From positions 5,646,545 through 5,710,544 of the forward strand of contig NC_088790.1 of assembly GCF_949628265.1 (NCBI RefSeq): a stretch of DNA of 64,000 nucleotides, written 5' to 3'. Shown here piece by piece: positions 1 to 12,416 of the stretch. Origin of the DNA: Cloeon dipterum. Its lineage: Eukaryota > Arthropoda > Insecta > Ephemeroptera > Baetidae. Position 1 is the stretch's first letter; each line of letters opens with the position of its first letter. The translations under genes were made by a program, and so were the position numbers. Under the pieces are notes generated by a model. It did not search any database. It had not been told where the DNA came from and saw nothing but the letters and a program-made list of their open reading frames with translations.

Positions 1-488
1 ATAAAAGATGAAAGCTACACGATTTAAATAAATTAAGTTAGTTCACTTTTCTTCTTAAAATTAAAATTTTTATTTCGCACTGCACTCTCTCCACACTTTA
101 TTTTTATTTTTTTGAAACGACCTCTGTGCTCTAAAATTTACGCCAGTCGAGTACTTAAGTTTCGCTCTCGCTGGTGCAAACAACGGGAGCTGTTTTCATT
201 TTATATGCATGTACTCGCGACTCACTGCACACATACTACTCTCGCTCCACGCCACGCGCACTCGAAGTGACGTTAAAAGACACGCTCTCCGAATTTTAAA
301 TAAGTGTGTGTGTGTATACCCTGCTTCGTGACTGCATTCAATTTTCTTTGTCACCACCACGTTTGAATACATTATTCATTTTGCTGCACTCGCACGAGTG
401 GTGGCATCTTTTAATTTAAAAACCTCTTCCGTCTCAGACAAACGACGAATAATTAATTAGACTGAAGAGTTTGCGGGTTTTATTTTAG
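1..488. other. Upstream flank, no gene recognised
   Basis: AT-rich sequence with a short GT run near 303-316. It may be intron or 5' flank of the dipeptidase gene, whose first exon is not identified. Nothing coding is supported. Confidence 0.4.
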
Positions 489-554
489 CAGCGAAGATTG
501 TCTTCGTTCAAGGAATTCATGACTGCAGCTTCCATGACGACCCTAGTCAATGAA
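489..554 (+). CDS. Candidate upstream exon of the dipeptidase gene
   Basis: A 66-nt open segment follows a pyrimidine-rich acceptor (TTTTATTTTAG, ending at 488) and precedes a GTAAAT donor at 555. It starts and ends in phase 0, which fits the phase-0 start of the exon at 1234. It would encode 22 residues (QRRLSSFKEF...LVNE). It also contains ATG at 519, so it could instead be the start exon. No family motif supports it; only splice signals and phase do. Confidence 0.35.
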
Positions 555-1233
555 GTAAATTTAAATTTCTTCCCCTTCAGCCCATTAATTTATAGGGCCG
601 TGAATTTTATAGAAGTTTGGTTTTGGATTCCAATCATCTTAGGACCGTTTTTATAGACCTATTAAAAATAGGTACAACTTGTCCTCGTTTATACGGCTTA
701 AATAAATTTAGTTTTCATTTCCATTCAAATTCGATTATTTGGGCTTTCAGGAATGTAAAGGAAAAATTTCAACATCAATTGATAGTTAATTAAGAGGGCA
801 AGAAATCGCCATTAAGAATTAAGAAGGGTAGTAATACACATTACTCCAAAATCTTAAAATAGTGGTCAATTATCAAGGAGCAAAATGTTTTTACGTAATG
901 CACATATCATAATGTTGTAAATTTATCACGGAAAATTATGGTGATTATATTTCTTTCGTTTTTAAGATATTCGCCACGAAAGCTAGAAAAAAAACACGTT
1001 TTTAGACAGCTAAACCATGGGTAATATTCGAATCTTGGATTTTCGACTTGATTTCGAGCAGATTTGACTATCTATGACGATTTTAATTGACTGTTAAAGA
1101 CTGTTTTGGGGACTGGAATTAATTATCGACCCCTTAGGAGGTCTCCGGGGGTGGTTTTTGCGCTTCAGTTACCAAAATGAAAACCAATAAAAAATCTTTC
1201 AATAAATTTGACCGTTTTCTGTGTTTGTTTCAG

Positions 1234-4200
1234 CCGGTCGGCTGCCTGCCGGACGTGGCGCCGCTGGAGGAGCACCACCCGCACCACCACAACTGTCCGG
1301 TCAATGAGCTACTGCCTCCACTGCCGCCGCCGTCGCGATGCAACGGCCGGGCAGTGCCTGTCCGAGAAATGCTGCTTCCTTCGAGTGCTCAAGCCAGTTT
1401 CGGCACCATTGCCAGTTTGGGCCCTCTCAACGTTAGGGAATCTTTTAGTTCAACCAGTAGCAAATCAGACTCAAAAACTTTGTGTGAGTATCATGACTTG
1501 TTTTTTTATTTTCAATCGGGATCGATAAAATTATCGACCGAAATCAAATAATTGCTTGTCATGGGTGTATCATTACCCTTTACACCACCATCAGTTTTTT
1601 CCTACTTTAGCATGCAATTTAGACCTCAGAATTAATTCATTACTACCAATTATTGAATCAGGAAATTAAAAAATGATTGTAAACTATTTTAAATTAAATT
1701 GTTTAGTCATTACCACTTTATAGAACTGTGAATTTTAGAGGAATTCAATGAATTCAAAATAAAGTTTAATTTTTGTTACTGATCAAACGCATTATTTTGG
1801 GTTGGAAAATCCTATGTTTTCGTCTCAATACGTGCATTAAATGCCTTATTTCCGTACAAAGGTACATCAACTCCGTTAATGCACACTCCGCCACAGCCCT
1901 CTCGAAAAACCACTAGCCCTCGGGGGTGTCGAACAACAAACAGAATGGGGGATGAAGAGGAATGGTCGGCATTTGAAAAAGGCAATTAGTTGCCGCGGCG
2001 GCCGAGGCAAAACAAGCGAGTGCACACAAAGCACGCTACTCATATTTGTCCTTTTGAGAGTCATTTGACCATCGTAGACGAACATTTGCTAGAGAAGAGA
2101 GCGAGAACACAAAGAATGGCCGCCTCCGCAGCATTGTTTGCTTTCTAATTGCATTCTTCTGCTGGCGAGAGAGGAGACTTTAATCTTTGCATTTCATCCT
2201 CGACATCACAGTGGCATTACTCTTCTGGCAAGCCAGGCAATTTCTCATTAGGAATTAGAAACGGAAGGCAAGAAGAAAAATAATATAATAAACAAGCAGT
2301 CCGCACAAAACAGAGCATCTTCACTCCGCGCACGACAAAACGACTCGAGCCCTAACAGACTTCGTTATAATGAGATACATTTTTCACCAGGCCGCAAAAG
2401 ATAACTTAATTCATTCACGCAAGGATAATTTTGTAAAAATCATCACAATTACTTTTTCGGTTTCCGAAAATTGTAATTATAACTGAAATTATATTTGGTG
2501 GGAAATATTTGTTTCGGAACCTTTATATTAGCATAACTCAAGCGTTTTTGAGATATTTAAACAGTGTTTAAAACCGCCTAAACGGACAAAACAGTAATCG
2601 GCTTAAAATCCGCTTGAAAATAAACAAATATTTTTTCTTCGGATTTGGGAGTAGCTCATTTTTATTTTTGTTGGGTGTTTCTGCCCAAAATTGATCAGTT
2701 TTATTTTCAAAATTAAAAATCCCGAATTTACCAAGATTTTAGCTGTATAGCATTCATAGCTGCTGAATTATAAAGCCAAACTCAAACATAAATTGTTTAT
2801 TTATATTTGAATTTTTTCAAATTATAGAAACATTTAGCCGATCCAGATTAAATTTTAATTTAATCTTTAATTTTTCACTTAAATTTGTTGCTCTATTTCG
2901 AGAATTGATTGCTTCTAACTCGAAACCCACGAATAACAAACATTTTAATCTAATTTCCAACTCTGTAGGAAGTAAGAAAAATCATTATTTATTTTCTGAT
3001 TAACAAGAGTGCTTTCCTTGTGAGCATAACGTAATTTTCATATTTATCTCTGCATTCTTGTGCAGGTGGCTTTCGTCATTGGTGCTTACTGCTGACCGCG
3101 GTGCTGATCGCGTGCGCGCTGGGCGCGGGCCTCGGGGTGCCGCTGGTGATGCGCTCGGTGAAGGGTGCGTCGAGCGGCGAGCAACGCATGGACATAGTGC
3201 GGCGCATCCTCAAGGAGACGCCGCTCATCGACGGCCACAACGACTTTCCGTGGAACCTGCGCAGCTTCCTGCACAACAGTTTCAAGGAGCTTGACTTTGC
3301 CTCCGACCTGCGCAACATCGCACCCTGGTCCAACACCAATTGGTCGCACACTGACCTGCCGCGCATGAGAAGTGGCCTTATGGGAGCTCAGGTGATCAAT
3401 TTAAATAATAAAATTCAATTCATGCAAGAAATTGGATGTATTTTGATTCGACTAAATATTTAAAAATCGATTAAGAAAACCGGATAAAATTTGGTTAATC
3501 TTATGCCAACTTAGTCCTCCGGCCCGTGAAATTTCACGCATCAAAACTTCAAGATGTCGTGTTTCTTCTCTGCTATTTCCGTTATTCAATCCAAATTTCT
3601 AACTCGAGTTGTTTTATGTGTCAGTCGAGAGCCATTTCAGAAGGACAAGTTGGACGCTATTTTGTTGTGCCAGCGGTGACCACTGGGGTTTTTTCCTTTC
3701 AAAACATAACAAATAATTTAATAAGGCTGTGTATGCCACAACAGGGGACACGTGTTCTGTATATTTTACTGCGTTGATCGCGAGTTATGACCGGTTGTTA
3801 AATTCAACACCTCTCGCAATTTTATTACCGTGGCCTTTGATATGATTATATGTGTGTGTGTAATCTTTGTCGAAACAGCCATAAAATAGCGGCCACTCGC
3901 GGGTATTGACGGAAGAAAAATTTATGCCAGTCGTAAAAGGGGCGAATTGAAATTGGATGAGGAACCAGCAACCTTTTCCCTGTATTGGAGCCACGTACAT
4001 ATATATAGTTTTTGGAAATTGGATATAAAGTATTAAATTATGTCAAAAAATTAATAACTGATAACGATACAAAATTTGATTCTACTGCTCGAGAATTTTA
4101 GTTTACTTTTAAAGTATGGAATATTTCATTAGCTTTTTAAACATATTTTTATTAATTTTACAGCATTTAAAATTAACAAAGCCCAAGGGCAAAAGTTTGC

Positions 4201-7200
4201 GGGAAAATTTAACCCATTTGTCTTTCAACCAAACTTCATCTATATATAGCCAAATCAGTATTTTAGATCGAATTTGAAAGTTGTGGTCATTTATTTAGTT
4301 GCATAAATCGCAAAAATCATCGGTTTGAAAATTTCCACCCAATTCACATCAAGGAAGCCTATAGGAATTGAATAACTTTACTTAAATCCAAAGCATTAAA
4401 CCTCTAGAGCTTCATTATTGCTGGAAATAAATTTTTAACTTCATTAAGTGGGCGAATTTCATAGCAAAATTTATGATAGAAGCTTCAAATTCCGGAAACA
4501 CTTTTAGGCCCATCCCTTGCGCACACTAGGCCTTAGCCCGTGGAATATAATCAAAGTGCAACCTGCCGCCTGTTTGCCTATTCGATACGAGAGAGCATCT
4601 CTGGAGAGGCGGAGCGGAATTTGTGCATAATTCAAACGACAGGCTCTGGATTTAATTCTCTCCGGTCGTGCATTAATACGCGCGCGGATTTGCAAATCCG
4701 GGGGCCGTAAATATCAGGGCGAGTGCAGCTGCGGTCGGGACAACCGACAGCACACGCAGGAGATTAATTCTGCGCCGGGCCGAGTACAACAACACGTGTC
4801 TAGCTGTTTGCGTTGCTAACCAGGGCAATTACTTTCAGTTTTGGTCTGCGTACGTCCCCTGCGGTGCCCGGCATTTGAACGCAGTGCAGATCGCCTTGGA
4901 GCAGATCGACGTGATCAAAAGGCTGGCCGACCTCTACCCCTCCTACCTCCAACTGGTCACCACTGCCAAAGGTCAGCCGGCGCAAGGAAGCACGTCCGCC
5001 CACTCAATTATTCACCCGCTAATTTTTCCCTGCCAACCCCAGGCCCGACGTGTGTGTCTGTGTGTGTTTATTAGGCAAAAGTTGCTTTATATCGCGCTCG
5101 TCCGCCGTAAATTTCGCCAAACTCGTGCGTGGCATGCGGAAAAAATATTTATTTATTCATTTTGGACCGATCCCTTGCTTATGTTTGCCGCTCATGCCGC
5201 TTTCCTGGTACGCAATTTGCTTGGCAGCCTTGTCCTGCAGGTTGCATACTTCAAATCTGGCAGGAGCCGTGGTAAAAAATTTGAAAAACAGTCAATTTTT
5301 TCTTTTATTATTAAAAAAATGTAAACGAAAACGATATTACTGGGGCTCTGTCAGATTTTCTACCCATTTTTATTCAAATTAGTTGTAAATCACGCTTACA
5401 AATATTCTTGGTATGGTCTAATTAATTTCTTTCAAGGGGTGAAAAAGAGAGATGCGATTGTTTTAATTGAATTTGAGCGATTCTATTCGTCCGTCAAATG
5501 CAAATAATGAATTTTTCTATATTTTTAAGGGGTTGAAAATGGAATGAAGCGCCTTTTTACCACTTCAGCTATCAAGGAGAGGTCATGTCGAGTCAAAAAA
5601 TGTGCAGTTTTTGATCTGACACTTAGAAGCCGAGATTAAGTGAAAATCGTGTTTATTTTTCTTTCAGGGGCCTTCGTAATAATAATAAAAAGTTTTCCAA
5701 CTAAATCTAAGGTTCTAGGAGTCGAATTTACAAAATTTGGAAACCGTGTTCGACTTGTATTCACACCCTGTAATGAACTGAAGTTGTGAAAAACACCCAA
5801 CCCTGTTCCGCAATGAGATGCGAACAATAAACAATTGCAGAATTTAACGTTTTTTAGTATGCAAAAAGGGTGTTGAAGGGGTGACACCCTAAGACTGCCT
5901 TGGCTTTCTAGGGGAGGTCAAGACTAGTCTAGCGGTGTGCGCTCTTTGAAAATCCAATAAAAGTCGAGAAAAGAATCGTCTAAATTCACAGCCCTTTTTT
6001 CCTATTTTTTGAATTCAAACTTCGTTTCTATAGAGCTTGGACCAATTTTCAAAGTAAGTCCTAATTTCCAAAATCAAGTCTATTCAAACCATTTTTACTG
6101 CAATATCGAAAACTTATTGGAAAATTAACATGTTGCAGAAATCGAAGAGGTGCACCGCGGCGGGAGGATTGCCAGCCTGATCGGGGTGGAGGGTGGCCAC
6201 GCAATGGGCAACAGCCTGGCCGTGCTGCGCATGTTCTACGACCTGGGCGCGCGCTACCTGACGCTGACGCACGCGTGCAATACGCCGTGGGCCGGCTGCT
6301 CGCAGAGCAAGACAGGCGACGACGGCAGCAACATGGGAGCGCCGGGCGAGGAATTCGGACTGACCGAATTCGGCAAGGCGGTGGTCCGCGAGATGAACCG
6401 GCTCGGCATGATCGTCGACCTGAGCCACGCCTCGGTCAAGACGATGCGCGACGCCCTCAACGCCACGCAGGCGCCTCTCATTTTCTCGCACTCCTCGGCC
6501 AGGGCGCTGTGCAACTCCACCAGGAATGTGCCTGACGACGTGCTCAAACTCGTGGTCAGTCTTTACAGCCGCATTTTGACAGAATTTGAAAATAGTGTGA
6601 AAGCACAGGTCTTTACAGTAGAGCCGGTCACAGAAAAAAGGAACACACTGTATATCTGGCGAGACAAGAAAAGGTTTATCAGGAACAGGAAGAAAATAGG
6701 ATTTTTTCAATGCCTATATTTCTGAAATATCTTACTTTATGTGAGAACCCAAAATCGAACTCGTCAAAGGGTATCGATTGAGACCTGTTGAAACCAGGCT
6801 TCCAAAAACATTGTTCGGAAATGTCTTTTCAACTTATAAAATTAATAAATCGGCTCCGACTGCGCTCCACCAAAGTTCAAAATGCGCCCCGTAAAATTCT
6901 GCGTCGGATAGGCTAGTTCTACGCCCCCGTACATCATTGAATGCAGGAGGTTGAAAATCCCTTTACTGTTTAGCTAATATTGTCAAGGTACTACCCTGAA
7001 AATTTCATTTCGGGAGCGGACAATGTCTGGGGTCTTTGAAGGAACCAACGCTAAGCCTCGCGCAAAATGTCACCATTTTACTGCGAGTCAAAACAATTTC
7101 TGGTATTAGTATAAGTTAGAAGAACTCAAAAGAGGCCAATAGAATTTATTTCAGATTTTTCAAGTTCATTTTAGTTAGAGAGCTGCTAAATCAACTTTTG

Positions 7201-8388
7201 GGTCCCCCGGCAACCTGAAGGGTTTAATATATTTCCCAGTCTCAATATAGGCTATGTTTTATCCGTTTTATCAAACTAGGGGACTAATCTATAAATTTCT
7301 TTTCTATTTTAACGCAGACCTCGAACGGCGGAATCGTCATGGTCAGCTTCTACCCGCTTTTCGTGTCTTGCAACGACACCGCCACTATCACCAACGTCGC
7401 TGGTAAGTAGCCAAGCATGATGCAAAGTCGAGCAAAAGGCAAATGGTTTACTTTGCGCAGAGCACATCAACCACATCAGAGCGGTGGCCGGAGTCGACCA
7501 CATTGGCCTCGGAGCCGGATTCGACGGAATCAACTAGTAAACATTCCCCTAACCGAAAACGCGGCCTTTCGTGGCTAAGGGTTTTGTCTTTTCGCAGCAC
7601 TCCCCGCGGCTTGGAGGATGTCGGCTCTTTCCCAAGGTTGTTTTCCTTGCTGCTGGAACAAGGTGACTGGAGCGAAGAGCAGTTGGCAAAGTTGGCTGGA
7701 AAGAACTTGTTGCGGGTGCTCAGGGACGTTGAAAAGGTCTGTTCTCAGCGTATTCAACACAATGTATGTTCTTAAAATTTAAAATTTATCCCTTCTGAAG
7801 GTTTAGTTTTGTCGCTTAACAAGGTGATTTTTTTAATTTTTGTCGAAATCATTCTATTCAACTAGTCAATAAATATAGTTGGTGGGAAAGTTGCAATTTG
7901 ACGGTGTTATTGATTTATTGGCAGATTTTTTATTTGAGATAATATTCTTAAACTTTCTGATCTAACCAATACAGTTTGATTACCACAATTTTGAATTTTT
8001 TTATAGTAAAATGTGTTCTTTAATGTACAGATAAAAATAATAAGTAGTCAAATCGAAAAAAATCTACGAAATTCTAATCTTGAAAGCCTACTTGGATTAA
8101 ATAATATCAATAAATCTTCCAACACTATTCCCTTGAAATAGGACGTTTAATGCCACTAAAATATAAATTTTCTATCTAACAATATTAAGAATGCACTGAA
8201 AAAATTTCTTTAAATCCTACCGAAATATAAACAGCTCAACAATTATGGACAAGTCTAACGGACGATATTTTCAGGTTCAGAGGCAGCAAAAGCTGTTAGG
8301 CATCCGACCTGGTGAAGAGTTTGTGCCCCCCGAGGAGCTTCAGGGTCACACGGATTGCATGTACCTGAGTGCACCTACTAGCAGCTGA
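1234..8388 (+). CDS. Membrane dipeptidase (renal dipeptidase / DPEP family, M19)
   Basis: Zinc dipeptidase that hydrolyses dipeptides at the cell surface. Coding exons: 1234-1483, 3066-3391, 4839-4971, 6139-6554, 7318-7402, 7461-7536, 7598-7736, 8275-8388; all borders are AG/GT, phases are continuous, total 1539 nt with stop TGA at 8386-8388 (512 residues as modelled; human DPEP1 is about 411). Family landmarks in order: HxD metal pair in [10 protein letters not shown] (exon 2), FWSAYVPC (exon 3), metal Glu in [11 protein letters not shown], His in VDLSHAS and His in IFSHSSA (exon 4), then GFDGI and GLEDV. A Pro/His-rich N-terminal tail precedes a hydrophobic stretch ([15 protein letters not shown], exon 2), so it reads as a type II membrane protein. 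The C-terminus ends TSS with no hydrophobic GPI tail. The position equal to human Asp288 appears to be Gly. The first exon follows a good acceptor, so the start lies upstream. Introns hold nothing else recognised apart from a short GT-rich run near 5050. Confidence 0.94.
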
Positions 8389-11300
8389 TACAACGGATTT
8401 GCTATTGTTCACTTCCTAGGCGTCGTATCGCACATATCTCCATTACGAAGACGGTTTAGCCTGCGGTGGAATTAAGAAAAAGATTTTATTAGGTGCAGCC
8501 CTTTTTAGAGGTAGCCGAATCACGTAAAAAAATCAACTCTTTTGAATATGAGGTGTGGGAATCGCCGAAAAAATGATAGCTAAGAACAATCTCTCGGTCC
8601 TCTGAAAATTAGTCAGAATATTATTCGGGACTGGATAGGCATCAATTTCGAAACACGACTTCCACGATCAGGCAGTTTTGTGTACATAAAACAAATTACC
8701 CAGCTACTTGTTTTCAGATTTCCACGCGAATCTGTTGTTGCTATATCGGCCCAAAAATGTGGCACTCTGGTTCATGGAAGCGATCAGGATTTTATTTCAG
8801 AAAACCTATTTATTGGGTGTTTCCACCAGAGATTTTTGTTTCATCTCTTGGAGGCTACCCTGACGCCAGGGTTTGATTTTTTGTGCTCTGGTGGTCTTCT
8901 CTGACCTCAGGGGCGACCCCCAAGCATGTTCCGCAGGTCAAAATCAACCGAGAGTGCAGTTATTATTTTATCAACAGATATACCGTGTCTTTAAAATGCC
9001 CATTTTCAACCTGAGAAAGGCACCATCTCGAACATTTCCACACATGTTACACACACTTGTAGCAACATTTCATACCATACTTGAAAAAATGTTGCTTTTT
9101 CAGATATTTACAAAATAATGAATTCGAAAATTACTGAAATCAGAAATTAAAATAAAATTGTAGGCTGTCTAAACGGGAATCTTTTGGCGCTTGTATGTTC
9201 TGTCTCGATTGGGATTTGAGATATTCTCATTTTTGAGAACGCCAAGAGGCCCGTTCCTCCAGATTTAAAATTTTCGGGATACTGCGTTAATTTTTTTAGC
9301 AAACCTGGCTAATTAGAAACATACAAAGATAAACAGGATGGTATTTGAAAACTGCGCAAATCTCTCGTGGAATCGCCTGATTGCATTTTAAACAAATGGC
9401 ATTATTACTCTTGCTCTGTGCACCAACGAGCCAAATTTCGGGGAAATGATCGTTGCGACAATCGAACAGGGAAAACTTCTGTAAAATAATTATTAAAGCT
9501 TTGAGCGCTGCTGGCGAGCGGAGAGCGCGGCTTTTGGTGCGTCAAATTGGTCTGTTCGCCACGGCGGCAAAGTTTTCTTAAAAATTGACAAACACACTTT
9601 TTAAACAACCTTAAATCCATCTCTAATTAAATAAGGAAACATTTGTGCATTAAACTGGAATGGGGGGTATTTTTAAAAATCTATCATAACCAAGAAGAAA
9701 TAGCTGTGAACTTAAAATATAGCTTTAAACCAAAAGAACATAGAGGGTGGTTACTCGCGTAAATAAAAGAAAATTCCATTGGGGAAGAAAACACAAATCA
9801 CACCGACCGCACACCCAACTTAAACTGACGATATATAACGAGATCAAAGATTTTGATTTTCTAGCGTGACCACGTCTTAATCGCTCAAACGATATTTGAT
9901 AATGTTATAATGAAAATGTTAACCTCCTTCGACTCGCGCGAGGGTGCGATATTGTATATTCAACAGCCAATTATGATGATAAAAGCGAGAATAGTTTTAC
10001 ACGTGTAGCTGTTAACGACGACTAAACCAAAAAACAAAACCTAAAATGCAGATGAGTGTGTAGATAATTAACAAGGGGAGCGCACCTATTAATCCGAAAA
10101 AATTGCTTTTTTCTGCCATGCTAGAGTTTGAAATTAGATAAAAATTTGCCTACCGAAAAAGTGTGCCGTTATTTTCTAATCTCGAATCTCTGTAAAAGCT
10201 AGTTAAATAATTTTGAAATTGTCAACGGGATTACCCAATTTTTCTGATTTGGAAATATTAAAGAAAATGATGTCGAATTTCAATGAGGGTAATTGGCTTT
10301 ATAATTCAGCAACCATGAGTGCTGGAGCCAAAATCTTGGCAAATACGGAAGGGTAAATAAATTTGTAATTCTTTACACATTTTTGTTAAATATTTTAGGA
10401 AAAATCCCAAATCTTTGCAACAGTAAGAAAATTGTACATTTTGATTAATTCGTTTTATAGAGTAGATTCCAAAATATTAATTTTATTGAAATTCAACCAC
10501 ATTTCAAGAAACTGGCAGTTAATAAATAACGGGAACTTTTGTCTCGGCAACTTGTCGTCTCTTAATTATCAAATACTATCGAATGGAAGCGAAAAACACC
10601 ATGATTTTTGAATTAAAAGGTGCGGTCCCCTTGTAAATGAGAGGCGCTCGTGTCTCATAAATAAAACTTGCCGTAGGAATGGATGCGACAGATTTTAACT
10701 AAAAGACTAATTGTTATAGTGAATAGAATTTATACTTTGTAATACAAGAGTTGCCGCAATAAACTGAAAGAAAGTATAATTACTCAGATCTTAACACATG
10801 ATTAACTCTCTATCTCACTCTCTCACACGAACTTCCTCCTATTTTTGGCTGAAGCGCCGCTTCCGCGCGGCTCACGCGACGCAAAAACTCGGCTTTTTGT
10901 ACGGGCTGCGGGAAACTCGTGGCTCGGCGAGTCAGTGCACTTACTTAATTGATACGAAATAAAAAAGAAAAACCTGCTAACGCGTGTGCTTTGTGTCCGT
11001 CAGTGAATATTTTGAATTCACCATTGGTTGGGTCAAATCGTGACGAAATTGGAAGAAAATGTAAAATGATTGCGGAATGCCAAACGAGCGTAGTCCCTAA
11101 AATCCTTAGTCAAGCTTTAGGGAGCTGCAAATTCCAGATATATATATAAAAATTATTGATGCGTAAAAAAAGGAAAACTATATTATATATATAAAGCATT
11201 CCTATACTGTTGAAATTTGTTAGTTGATTAGCGTCTAAGCGTAAGTTAGGAGCTCAATAATTGATCGATCAAAGAATACTATACAAAATCGAGAAGGTCT

Positions 11301-12416
11301 TGGGTGCTTCTATTCTAGCGACTAAAAATGTTTTTGTAGATCCGCTAGCAGGGCAAAGCAAAAAGGAGCATTTTATTTTGCAGAGAAACCAATTACAGTG
11401 TGTACTCACGATGAAGTGTGTTGCATGTTAGCGGAGTGATTTTTGTAAAGGACCTAGACTAAAAATCAACAGTGTTTGTAATCAACATGTACATCTCCTT
11501 TTTTAATAAAACCATGAGAAAAGAACAAGGCGGCAGTTTCACTGTCAAGGCAACCTTGGCTTTGTTCCACTCTTAACATGCTACTGTTTTGCATTATATT
11601 TAAAATAAAAATAATGGCAAATAAGAATTTTTAATCTAGATCAATTCCAAGCTACAAAGCCAGGCTTTAGTAAAGCGTCTTACGGGGACTTCCATTTTTG
11701 AAATTATTAAAAACAAGAATATTTATCTAATCATATTGAAATTTTGCAATCAGACTTCTTTACTATCTAAATAAAACGATGTGTAATTTTATTAATTCCA
11801 GCAAAACCTAATTTAGATCAAACAAGTTTACGACTTTCAGCTTGTCAACAAATTGAAATTTTTTGAATAAAAATATTTGTAGTGAATTGTAAACTATTTA
11901 GGTAAAATATATAGCATTTTATTGAAAGATTTAATTCTTAATTATAGATTATTTTTTTAATTTGATGAGATTTAAATATAATTTATAATATCAGAAAAGA
12001 TTTATATACGAAAAACACAGCAAAATTTATTAGCTCATGTGAATTAAAGTTAATTTTTTGTATTTATAAAGTTAAACCCGACTTAAGTTTTTCACAATAA
12101 TTTTAAAGCGTAAAATGTAAAAAATAACCCATCAATCAATTTTTCTCGCCAAGGAGATTTTAAGTACCAAAAGTCATCTTGATGGAACAGATTTTGAATT
12201 AAATAAATTTTGGACTGGTGCTTCACGTAAACATTGCTTAAGTGAACATGTTAGAAGCTAGAAAATTGCATGTTAGAGTGGAACGAACCCATAATTAGGT
12301 TGTGAATCTCTAAATCAAATAGCCTACCTCCTGCTCACTTCCAGTTAAATTTAAGGGAAATTTCATCTAACTGTCTCTTCTGCATAGTACAAGGGCAGCT
12401 GTATCTAGGAACATGT
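8389..12416. other. Convergent intergenic region between dipeptidase and UNG
   Basis: No coding exon recognised. It holds the 3' end of the dipeptidase transcript; AATAAA motifs occur, for example at 11505-11510 after a T-rich run, but which one is used cannot be told. A diverged repeat lies at about 8840-9345. A GC-richer patch lies at about 10840-10935. A TTTATT near 12026 (AATAAA on the minus strand) is a candidate poly(A) signal for UNG. Confidence 0.5.
8840..9345 (+). repeat. Diverged copy of a dispersed repeat shared with 19.88-20.18 kb
   Basis: Three blocks match the element in the ITIH-like gene intron, in the same order: TTGGAGGCTACCCTGACGCC-like at about 8850 versus 19887, a GAGGC-CGTT-CTCCA-ATTT block at about 9248 versus 20059, and CAGGATGGT at about 9337 versus 20167. 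The spacing differs by about 230 bp between the first two blocks, where this copy carries an imperfect inverted repeat (9169-9258). Confidence 0.55.

Noticed and set aside
3076-3366. Long open frames antisense to dipeptidase exon 2
   Set aside because: GC-rich coding exon shadow; the sense frame carries the HxD metal motif and matching splice phases.
6114-6710. 198-codon antisense frame over dipeptidase exon 4
   Set aside because: Arg/Ala/His-rich composition typical of a shadow frame; the sense strand holds the Glu and two His ligands of the enzyme.
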